In this document: positions 1 to 6,125 of the stretch, one piece after another | How positions within the stretch are numbered: the first letter of the stretch is position 1 | How the letters are laid out: the number at the start of each line of letters is the position of its first letter | Origin: a virus | DNA length: 23,137 bases | Reading direction: 5' to 3' (one strand) | Virus record (IMG/VR): IMGVR_UViG_3300046388_000002 | Coordinates: 1 to 23,137 of that record | Program-made: the position numbers and the translations under genes | Notes under the pieces: model-generated | Told to the model about the DNA's origin: nothing | Seen by the model: the letters and a program-made list of their open reading frames with translations, nothing else | Database searches by the model: none

Positions 1-2
1 AG

Positions 3-503
3 ATGACCAAAGGAAAGACTAAAACAGAAGAAGCTGAAAAAATTTTAATAACTAAAATTTTAGTAGTTATTGGAATTATGTTATTTGTCGGAATATTTTG
101 TCAAAATCTTTGGGCAGATCAGTTAGTTCATAAATTTAAGTCTCCTAGTTTTAACGGCATGGGTACCAGCTCACACTATCTTACGATTGAAAACCAAGAG
201 TTCTCAAGAAAATTAACCATTAAGGAAGAGATTAAGGCCTTACAGGATGAGATAGAAAGAGAAAAAGAAAACTCTACTCTTGCAAGATTTATGCGTAACC
301 TAGAATCAAGAGTTTATGCTGAGTTATCAAGACAGTTAGTAAATAACTTATTTGGCGAAACACCATCAAGTTCTGGAACCATTACATTAGAAGGTAATAC
401 TATAGAGTATACTAGCGATGGCGTAACATTAACCCTTAAGATAACGGAAGCAGATGGCACAGTTACAGAAATCACAATACCTATTGGTACTTTTACTTTC
501 TAG
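3..503 (+). CDS. csgF: CsgF-like curli assembly factor
   Basis: CsgF is the periplasmic/outer-membrane factor that binds CsgG and positions the curli nucleator at the cell surface. The 166-residue protein has a charged N-terminus, a hydrophobic segment at about residues 18-37 ending in a likely cleavage site (LWA/DQ), and then the CsgF signature: LVHKFKSPSFNG resembles the E. coli FQFRNPNFGG start of mature CsgF. The C-terminal half (an SRVYAELSRQLVNNLFG helix, then an ITLEGNTIEYTSDGVTL strand region) follows the CsgF order of helix then beta strands. E. coli CsgF is 138 residues, so the extra length is mainly N-terminal. The ATG is the first codon visible at the window edge; the true start could lie upstream. 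The last 50 bases overlap csgG, which supports the pairing. No CsgE is visible; it could lie upstream of the window. Confidence 0.82.
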   Translation: MTKGKTKTEEAEKILITKILVVIGIMLFVGIFCQNLWADQLVHKFKSPSFNGMGTSSHYLTIENQEFSRKLTIKEEIKALQDEIEREKENSTLARFMRNLESRVYAELSRQLVNNLFGETPSSSGTITLEGNTIEYTSDGVTLTLKITEADGTVTEITIPIGTFTF

Positions 504-1353
504 TTGTTCTATATTTGATCAATACGAAGATACTTACGAACAAAGATATAGTTCTAATAACGTAGTATCTATACAAGATTTACAATCTAAAGAACTTAAG
601 AACGTACCAATACCAGAAGTTAGTCCAGTAGTAGCGGTATACCCTACAGCATTTACAGATCAAACTGGTCAACGTAAGAGCAATAGTGAGTTTGCATTAT
701 TTAGTACGGCTATTACCCAACAACCCAATGCACTACTTATACGAGCTTTAAAACACGCAGGAGATGGCAAGTTCTTTAGAGTTGTAGAAAGAGTTGGCTT
801 AGATAATCTTACTAAAGAACGCCAGCTTATAAGGTCAGCTAGAGAACAAACAGCTACAGAAGAAGATAAAAAGAAAGCTCTTAGACCATTATTATTTGCA
901 GGTATTTTAATAGAGGGAGCTGTTATATCTTACGAAGCTAACCTAGAATCTGGTGGCGTAGGAGCTAGGTATCTTGGTATTGGCAATAGCGTACAGTATA
1001 GAGAGGACAATATAACAGTTTCACTTAGAATGGTGTCTGTAGCTACAGGCGAAGTATTGCTAGAAGTATTAAGTCAAAAGACCATATTTAGCTATGGTAA
1101 ATCTGAAGATGTATTTAGATTTATTGAGGCAAATACTGAGCTAGTAGAAATAGAATTAGGTAACGCTAGAAATGAATCTTCTACCATAGCTTTAATGAAA
1201 GCTATAGAAGGTGCTGTCCTTGAACTGGTGCAAATAGGTTATAACAGAAAATATTGGATTTTACAAAAACAAAATCAAGGAGTAAAATTAAATGATGAAG
1301 AAATTAATAAGCCTACTTGTGATGCTGAGTGTATCGACAAGTTACGCGGCTGA
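454..1353 (+). CDS. csgG: CsgG-like outer-membrane secretion channel lipoprotein
   Basis: CsgG is a lipoprotein that assembles as a nonameric outer-membrane channel exporting curli subunits. The N-terminus is a lipoprotein signal with lipobox L15-S16-S17-C18. The CsgG core is clear: NALLIRALKHAGDGKFFRVVER corresponds to the E. coli segment before the constriction, and SGGVGARYLGIG at residues 166-177 is nearly identical to E. coli SGGVGARYFGIG. ITVSLRMVSVATGEVL and KTIFSYGKSEDVFRFI also follow the family. At 299 residues it is slightly longer than the E. coli protein (277), mostly at the C-terminus (GVKLNDEEINKPTCDAECI). The start is inside csgF in the +1 frame; it is the only start that supplies the lipobox, and the 50-base overlap corresponds almost exactly to the signal peptide. 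Family assignment is firm; what it exports here is inferred. Confidence 0.93.
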   Translation: MAQLQKSQYLLVLLLSSCSIFDQYEDTYEQRYSSNNVVSIQDLQSKELKNVPIPEVSPVVAVYPTAFTDQTGQRKSNSEFALFSTAITQQPNALLIRALKHAGDGKFFRVVERVGLDNLTKERQLIRSAREQTATEEDKKKALRPLLFAGILIEGAVISYEANLESGGVGARYLGIGNSVQYREDNITVSLRMVSVATGEVLLEVLSQKTIFSYGKSEDVFRFIEANTELVEIELGNARNESSTIALMKAIEGAVLELVQIGYNRKYWILQKQNQGVKLNDEEINKPTCDAECIDKLRG

Positions 1354-2020
1354 CAACGAAATATATGTAGATCAGTCTGGTACTGGTGCGAATATAGACC
1401 TAGAACAATTAGGTATATCAAATATTATTGGTGGTTTAAATTCAACGGCTGGAAGCGTTAATGCTTTCGATTTGGATGGAAACACTATGACTTTAGACAT
1501 CAACATGATTGGTGCAACTAATAAGTTTCTTGGTGATATATTTGCAGATAACTTCACAGGTTTATATAACTTTACTGGTGGTACAAACTCTTTTACTATT
1601 CAAGTAGATCCAACAGATACCTACAGTTCAGATGGCTCTAATCAAAACGTAGCTGTTACTGGTAGTGGTAATACATTTACTTTAAACCAAGGTACAACTG
1701 CAATAGCTGCATCACTAGATTTAGATTGGATTATTCAGGGATCTAATAACACAGTAACATCTAACATTAATATTGATGGTGCTACCAACTATATGGATAT
1801 AGATGGTTCTGATAATACAGTAACTTACACAGGTACTGGTGTTAATGCCTCAGCAGGTGGATATTTTTACTTAGACCATACAGGCGGTTCAAGAACTTTT
1901 AATATCTCACAACTGAGTACCCAAGATAATGACTGGCTCAAAATTATGTCAATCTCTGGCACTGCTGCTTCTACTGTTTGTGTCGTTCAAAACGACCAAG
2001 GTACAAGCACAAGCTGTTGA
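1292..2020 (+). CDS. Curlin-like secreted beta-repeat protein (putative CsgG substrate)
   Basis: The 242-residue protein has a Sec signal peptide (MMKKLISLLVMLSVSTSYA/AD, cut near residue 19) followed by degenerate curlin-type repeats. The best are Q28-S-G-T-G-A-N34 and Q39-L-G-I-S-N44, matching the Q-x-G-x-x-N core of CsgA/CsgB. Looser G-x-x-N-x-hydrophobic-x-hydrophobic units follow: DGNTMTLDI (62), GTNSFTIQV (97), GSGNTFTLNQ (124), QGSNNTVTSNI (149), DGSDNTVTY (171) and GSRTFNISQ (199). Two cysteines (C230, C242) close the protein and could form a disulfide. The protein is poor in Lys and rich in Asn, Ser, Thr and Gly, as expected of an extracellular amyloid or beta-solenoid. It starts in the +1 frame inside csgG, and its signal peptide occupies the overlap. 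Sitting directly after csgF-csgG it is the natural cargo. Alternative: a virion appendage protein using the same fold. Confidence 0.72.
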   Translation: MMKKLISLLVMLSVSTSYAADNEIYVDQSGTGANIDLEQLGISNIIGGLNSTAGSVNAFDLDGNTMTLDINMIGATNKFLGDIFADNFTGLYNFTGGTNSFTIQVDPTDTYSSDGSNQNVAVTGSGNTFTLNQGTTAIAASLDLDWIIQGSNNTVTSNINIDGATNYMDIDGSDNTVTYTGTGVNASAGGYFYLDHTGGSRTFNISQLSTQDNDWLKIMSISGTAASTVCVVQNDQGTSTSC

Positions 2021-3047
2021 TATTGGGGATATTTCTGAGCTAAACGGTTCAGCCCAAATAGTAAGAGACAAACCTTACGATGCAAACTTAAAGTTTGCTA
2101 TACAAAGTAATGATGAAGCCATAACTACTAATGGCAGAATGGCTATAACATTTCTTGATGACTCTGTTGTAAAATTAACTGAACATTCACAATTATTAAT
2201 AGATGAATACATTTACGATCCTGATCCAAGCAAATCTAAAATGGCTATTACCTTTGGTCTTGGGACAGCACGCTTTATTACTGGCAATCTAAATCGTATA
2301 GATAAACAAAATATTACTCTTAAGACTCCTACAGCCAATATAGCTATAAGAGGTACAGACTTTACAGCCACAGTAGATGAGCTAGGTCGAAGTCTTATAA
2401 TACTATTACCAGACGCTTTAGGCTTATCTAGTGGCGAAATACTGGTAACTACAGCTATGGGTACTGTCACTCTTAATAAACCATATCAAGCTACAACTGT
2501 TAGCGTTTTTGAATCATCTCCTAGTAAACCCGTTATTTTAGATTTAACGCTAGATGTTATAGACAATATGCTTATTGTGACTCCCCCAAAAGAAGAGGTA
2601 GTTATAGAAGAAGAAAGTACAAATACAAAAACAGATAGCGTATTAAATTTTAACGATCTTGATATAGATTATTTAGCAGATGATTATTTAAAAGAAGACA
2701 GTTTAGAATTTACAGAACTTGATATAAATTACCTAGATGTAAATTATCTTGAAGATTTGTTAAATGTACTAGATGCTTTAGCTGTAAGTGAAGATGAAGA
2801 TCAACTAGCTCAAGCAACCAGCACTCAAGTTAGTGGTACTTTACTGGGCAAGGATCCTGATACTCAAATAACTACAATTATTACAGGTAATGTTATTAGC
2901 TTACGCAGACAGGTAAACGAGTCTGTGCAATTAGACTTAGATGGTAGTACATCTTATACTGTTATCTTTATACAAGATGGCATATCAAATGTTATCAAGG
3001 TAAATGGAGGGAGCGACAGTGTTATTACTATCACTCAAAGTGATTAA
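1929..3047 (+). CDS. Secreted FecR-domain protein with acidic tandem repeat and curlin-like C-terminus
   Basis: A signal peptide (hydrophobic run at residues 10-20, likely cut after VQA27) is followed by a FecR domain at about residues 35-150: NDEAITTNGRMAITFLDDS, LTEHSQLLIDEYIYDP and the conserved LKTPTANIAIRGTDFTATVD. FecR domains are periplasmic sensor/ligand-binding modules, and in bacteria they often lie beside CHASE2 cyclases, exactly as here. Residues 239-258 and 259-278 form a 20-residue tandem repeat (L-x-F-x-x-L-D-I-x-Y-L-x-x-x-Y-L) rich in Asp and Glu. The C-terminus holds a curlin-type strand, Q349-D-G-I-S-N354-V-I-K-V, followed by VITITQ, resembling a single CsgA/CsgB repeat. The gene begins in the +1 frame within the curlin-like gene (92-base overlap covering the signal peptide) and ends in TAATG with the cyclase. 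Role as linker between surface fibre and cyclase is inference. Confidence 0.85.
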   Translation: MTGSKLCQSLALLLLLFVSFKTTKVQAQAVDIGDISELNGSAQIVRDKPYDANLKFAIQSNDEAITTNGRMAITFLDDSVVKLTEHSQLLIDEYIYDPDPSKSKMAITFGLGTARFITGNLNRIDKQNITLKTPTANIAIRGTDFTATVDELGRSLIILLPDALGLSSGEILVTTAMGTVTLNKPYQATTVSVFESSPSKPVILDLTLDVIDNMLIVTPPKEEVVIEEESTNTKTDSVLNFNDLDIDYLADDYLKEDSLEFTELDINYLDVNYLEDLLNVLDALAVSEDEDQLAQATSTQVSGTLLGKDPDTQITTIITGNVISLRRQVNESVQLDLDGSTSYTVIFIQDGISNVIKVNGGSDSVITITQSD

Positions 3048-4798
3048 TGAATAAACTTTTATTACCTATACTTATAATACTAAGCTTACCTTTAGTATTT
3101 CAATCTACACCTACAGAGATACTTAAACTAAAAATCTTTGATGCTTTTGTAACAACACCAGAGCCAAGTGGTAATTTTGTCATACTTAACATAACCGAAG
3201 AAGATGTAGAACGAGAGGGCGGTTGGCCATTACCTAGACAAAGACTTGCACAAATACAAGCAGACTTAATTAACAAAGGTGCAGTAGGCATTGGTTGGGT
3301 TGTATCCTTTCCACAACCAGATCGCATGGGTGGTGATGAAGTGTTTGCAGAAGCATTAGGTTATGCACCTTCTGTTATAGCAATGTTTGAAGATGGCAAA
3401 GGTAACTTTCCTGCATCACCAGGTACGGTTGTTATGGGTAATAATAATGGTGGTATACTTAGTTCGGGAGTAAAACAAAACCAGCCTCTATTAGCAAATA
3501 ACACGCTAACTGGTTTAGCTATTGCTCCCACTGATGTAGATCAACTTGTAAGAAGAATACCTCTTTTAGTCAAAACACCTAACAATGAATGGATACCTAG
3601 TTTTGGTACACAAATATATAAGGCTTTGTTTAATGTAAAAACCTACATTATAAAAACTAATGATAATGGTATAGAGGAAATATCAATCAGAGGAATACCA
3701 CCAATTAAGACGGATAGCCTTGGTCGTAAATGGATCAGTTGGGTAGATACACCACAAACTGATTTAAAAGAAATGAATGTTGCAGGTAAGTTTGTTTTTG
3801 TTGGCGTAACTGCTAACGGAGTGATGCCACAAGTTGCAACTCCAGTTGGTTTATTAGAACCACATAAGATTCAAGCAGCATTATCTGAGTCAATCTTGAT
3901 ACAAAACTCTCCAATAATTCCAGATTTTGCTTTAGCTTTGGAAATTTTAATTTTTGGAATTTTTGTGTCGTTGACATGGCTTGTAATAAATTATCTTGGT
4001 GTAACTAAGGGCGTAAGTATAGCTGTAATTTTGCTTTTAACCACAGGCTTTACAGGAGCTTACAGCATTCAGAAGGGTTATTTAATAGATTTTTCTTGGA
4101 CTTTTATATCACAATTTATAACTGGAGCTATTGCCTTCTATATAAACTTTAGAAAACAGTTTAAGTTACGTCAATTAATTAAAAAACAATTTGAACATTA
4201 TCTTGATCCAAGACAAGTTAAACAACTACAAGATAATCCTAATCTATTAAAACTTGGTGGCGAAAAAAGATACGCTACATTTTTGTTTACAGATGTTAGA
4301 GGCTTTACCAGTCTTTCAGAAAAACTAAAACCAGAAGAAGTTACTGAGATAATGAACAAAGCATTAACAGTACAAGTAGAATGCGTACAAAAAAATGGAG
4401 GCATGGTAGATAAATTTATTGGTGATGCTTGCATGGCTATATTCTCAGCACCTTTAGATTTAGAAGATCACGAAGACAAAGCAGTAAAGACTGCTATTGA
4501 AATGCAGGATCGTATAAAAGAACTTAATAAAGAATTATCACATAAGATTGCTATTGGGGTGGGAGTAAATACTGGTACAGCTGTGGTAGGTAACATGGGA
4601 TCTGATACTAGATTTGACTTTTCAGCTATCGGAGACTGCGTAAATATAGCAGCTAGACTTGAGTCTGGTACAAAAGAAGCTGGAGTTGATATACTTATAG
4701 GAGAAGAGACTGCCAAAAACTGTAGTTTTGAGTTAAAATCTTTAGAAGCAATTAAAGTTAAAGGTAAAGAAAAATCTTTAAACGTATATACAATTTGA
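3047..4798 (+). CDS. CHASE2-domain class III adenylate cyclase
   Basis: A 583-residue inner-membrane sensor cyclase expected to make cAMP from ATP. Residues 4-20 form an N-terminal membrane anchor; residues about 25-290 are a periplasmic CHASE2 sensor domain (VILNITEEDVEREGGWPLPR, GAVGIGWVVSFPQPDRMGGD); three membrane segments lie at about 295-367; the cytoplasmic cyclase domain fills about 400-583. Catalytic residues appear intact: metal-binding D416 (FTDVRGF) and D460 (FIGDACMAIF), purine-selecting K456, and transition-state N533 and R537 (VNIAARLES). The second specificity position is S526, where adenylate cyclases usually have Asp or Thr; Lys plus Ser still favours ATP over GTP, but specificity is inferred. 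It is coupled to the FecR gene by TAATG, and bacterial FecR/CHASE2-cyclase neighbours are common. In a phage operon this is unusual. A nearly family-length, apparently functional enzyme rather than a remnant. Confidence 0.93.
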   Translation: MNKLLLPILIILSLPLVFQSTPTEILKLKIFDAFVTTPEPSGNFVILNITEEDVEREGGWPLPRQRLAQIQADLINKGAVGIGWVVSFPQPDRMGGDEVFAEALGYAPSVIAMFEDGKGNFPASPGTVVMGNNNGGILSSGVKQNQPLLANNTLTGLAIAPTDVDQLVRRIPLLVKTPNNEWIPSFGTQIYKALFNVKTYIIKTNDNGIEEISIRGIPPIKTDSLGRKWISWVDTPQTDLKEMNVAGKFVFVGVTANGVMPQVATPVGLLEPHKIQAALSESILIQNSPIIPDFALALEILIFGIFVSLTWLVINYLGVTKGVSIAVILLLTTGFTGAYSIQKGYLIDFSWTFISQFITGAIAFYINFRKQFKLRQLIKKQFEHYLDPRQVKQLQDNPNLLKLGGEKRYATFLFTDVRGFTSLSEKLKPEEVTEIMNKALTVQVECVQKNGGMVDKFIGDACMAIFSAPLDLEDHEDKAVKTAIEMQDRIKELNKELSHKIAIGVGVNTGTAVVGNMGSDTRFDFSAIGDCVNIAARLESGTKEAGVDILIGEETAKNCSFELKSLEAIKVKGKEKSLNVYTI

Positions 4799-4806
4799 GG
4801 AAAGAT

Positions 4807-4992
4807 ATGGCAACAGCAAAAGATGCTCTTACTGCAATAGAATCTCATGAAAGAGAATGCAAAGCATTATACAAAAGTATTGATAGAAGACTAGAAGACG
4901 GTGCAAAGCGTTTTGATAAGCTAGAGAATATGATTTGGGCTGTGTATCCATTCATACTAGTATCAATAGTTTTGTCGCAGGTTATTAGTTAA
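4807..4992 (+). CDS. Holin-like single-membrane-span protein (XhlA-type)
   Basis: A 61-residue protein with a charged, probably helical N-terminal part (ESHERECKALYKSIDRRLEDG, KRFDKLENMIW) and one C-terminal membrane segment (about residues 41-60, VYPFILVSIVLSQVIS). This layout, cytoplasmic coiled-coil helix then terminal membrane span, is that of XhlA-type haemolysin/holin accessory proteins. Its place immediately before spanins and a lysozyme lacking any export signal argues for a role in opening the inner membrane. I choose ATG 4807 rather than the in-frame TTG at 4795 because AGGA at 4799-4802 is correctly spaced for 4807. The cyclase stop is 8 bases upstream and the next gene overlaps by TAATG. 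It could instead be a small membrane protein of unknown lysis role. Confidence 0.6.
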   Translation: MATAKDALTAIESHERECKALYKSIDRRLEDGAKRFDKLENMIWAVYPFILVSIVLSQVIS

Positions 4993-5387
4993 TGTCTAAA
5001 GTTTTGATAGGAATTATAGTAGTTATGGGATTAGCTACTTATTTACTATGGAATGAAAACTCTAAACTATCTGCTCTTAATCAAGCATTTGAAATAAGAA
5101 ATCAAGAACAAAGGTTAGCAATAGAATCATTACAAAATGATTTTGCTTTACAAACATCGAGCTTACTAGACTTACAAAGTAGAAATCAAGAGATTCAACA
5201 AGAGATGTCAAGATACCTTGACATATTTAAACGACATAACTTAACTAAATTAGCCGCAGCTAAACCAGGTTTGATTGAACCAAGAGTAAACAAAGGAACT
5301 AAAGATGTATTTGATAGCATTGAAGAAGACAGCCGTAACATTGACAGTCTTGATGATGGCTTGCAGTTGCAGCCTGATACCAAGTAA
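4992..5387 (+). CDS. i-spanin-like inner-membrane lysis protein (Rz-type)
   Basis: Spanins join inner and outer membranes in the last step of lysis of Gram-negative hosts. This 131-residue protein has an N-terminal membrane anchor (about residues 4-20) with a short cytoplasmic tail, a long periplasmic coiled coil (about 22-80, rich in Leu, Gln, Asn and Glu), and a conserved-looking tail (LAAAKPGLIEPRVNKGT, then DVFDSIEEDS) of a kind seen in phage Rz-type proteins. It starts at a TAATG junction with the holin-like gene. The next gene, a small lipoprotein, begins inside its 3' end in the +1 frame, the classical overlapping Rz/Rz1 arrangement, which is the strongest support. Only the topology and gene order are directly visible. 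Confidence 0.75.
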   Translation: MSKVLIGIIVVMGLATYLLWNENSKLSALNQAFEIRNQEQRLAIESLQNDFALQTSSLLDLQSRNQEIQQEMSRYLDIFKRHNLTKLAAAKPGLIEPRVNKGTKDVFDSIEEDSRNIDSLDDGLQLQPDTK

Positions 5388-5676
5388 ACAACAGGTTGAG
5401 GTTATATCTAAACCTATAGAAAGAACTATAGTTCAACCTGTAATGCCTAGAGAAATAGATCTAAAAGATCCGTATTGGTATGTAGTGTCAGATAAAAATT
5501 TAGAAGAGTTCTTAGCAAGAGTTGAGAAAGACCAAGGTCAAGTGGTATTCTTAGCTATGTCTGTGCCCGATTACGAGCTCATGTCATATAATATGCAGGA
5601 ATTAAAGAGGTATATAAATGAACTTAAAGAAGTTGTTGTCTATTACAAAAAAGTTACTACAAAAGAAAAGGAGTAA
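5305..5676 (+). CDS. o-spanin-like outer-membrane lipoprotein (Rz1-type)
   Basis: This 123-residue protein begins with a lipoprotein-like signal: K7-K8, a hydrophobic run, then MMAC20 or ACSC22 as possible lipobox cysteines. The mature part is short, with a Pro-containing linker (VISKPIERTIVQPVMPREID) and a C-terminal helical region (YELMSYNMQELKRYINELKE). It overlaps the i-spanin gene by 83 bases in the +1 frame; the overlap spans the signal and the first few mature residues. Together with lysozyme immediately downstream this fits the outer-membrane partner of a two-component spanin. It is longer than lambda Rz1 and not Pro-rich throughout, so the call depends on topology and position. The start could also be the TTG at 5320, which would keep the lipobox. 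Confidence 0.65.
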   Translation: MYLIALKKTAVTLTVLMMACSCSLIPSKQQVEVISKPIERTIVQPVMPREIDLKDPYWYVVSDKNLEEFLARVEKDQGQVVFLAMSVPDYELMSYNMQELKRYINELKEVVVYYKKVTTKEKE

Positions 5677-5680
5677 AAAT

Positions 5681-6124
5681 ATGAATATATCGCAAGAAGG
5701 ATTAAGTTTAATTAAAAAGTTTGAAGGTGTTGAATACAATGCTTACAAATGTGCAGCAGGCGTATGGACAATAGGATATGGTCATACTGCTGGAGTTAAA
5801 GAAGGTGATTTAGTTTGTCAAAGAGAAGCAGAAGAAATATTAGATCAAGATATAAAAGAGTTTGAAGGTTATGTTAAAGATAGCGTTACTGTTGATCTTG
5901 ATCAAAATCAATTTGATGCTTTAGTATCTTGGGTGTTTAACCTAGGGCCTGCTAACTTAAAAGCCTCAACCATGCTTAAAGTATTGAACTCAAGTGATTT
6001 TGATAATGTGCCTACACAAATTAAAAGATGGAATAAAGCTGGTGGCAAAGTGCTTGAAGGACTTATAAGACGTAGAGAAGCAGAAGCCTTACTATTTGAA
6101 GGCAAGGAATGGCACGAGGTTTAA
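5681..6124 (+). CDS. Phage lysozyme (GH24 endolysin)
   Basis: A 147-residue muramidase that cuts peptidoglycan glycan strands. The GH24 active site is complete: E15 (LIKKFEG), C24 and T30 (CAAGVWTIGYGHT), with the same spacing as E11-D20-T26 of T4 lysozyme; Cys in place of Asp is a known variant of the triad. The rest of the fold is recognisable (QFDALVSWVFNLGP, RWNKAGGKVLEGLIRRREAE). There is no signal peptide or signal-anchor sequence, so release needs a holin, consistent with the gene at 4807. I place the start at ATG 5681 because AAGGAG at 5668-5673 is ideally spaced; an in-frame upstream ATG at 5618 would add a Lys-rich 21-residue extension overlapping the o-spanin and has no good ribosome-binding site. 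Confidence 0.95.
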   Translation: MNISQEGLSLIKKFEGVEYNAYKCAAGVWTIGYGHTAGVKEGDLVCQREAEEILDQDIKEFEGYVKDSVTVDLDQNQFDALVSWVFNLGPANLKASTMLKVLNSSDFDNVPTQIKRWNKAGGKVLEGLIRRREAEALLFEGKEWHEV

Positions 6125-6125
6125 T

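Noticed and set aside
454-503. csgF and csgG as one gene broken by a frameshift
   Set aside because: Both reading frames make complete, recognisable proteins; csgG gains its own lipobox from the overlap, so this is a genuine overlap.
4198-4434. Minus-strand open frame of 78 residues inside the cyclase gene
   Set aside because: Fully antisense to conserved catalytic sequence; no independent support.
1-4798. Curli/cyclase cassette being host chromosome beside a prophage end
   Set aside because: It runs without gap or attachment-like repeat into the lysis genes and shares their overlap style and base composition. A chimeric assembly cannot be fully excluded from the window alone.
4468-4848. 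126-residue minus-strand open frame
   Set aside because: Antisense to the catalytic part of the cyclase; Ser/Phe/Cys-rich composition typical of a shadow frame.
5618-5680. N-terminally extended lysozyme (21 extra Lys-rich residues)
   Set aside because: AAGGAG at 5668-5673 marks ATG 5681, and the family starts there; the extension lacks a ribosome-binding site.
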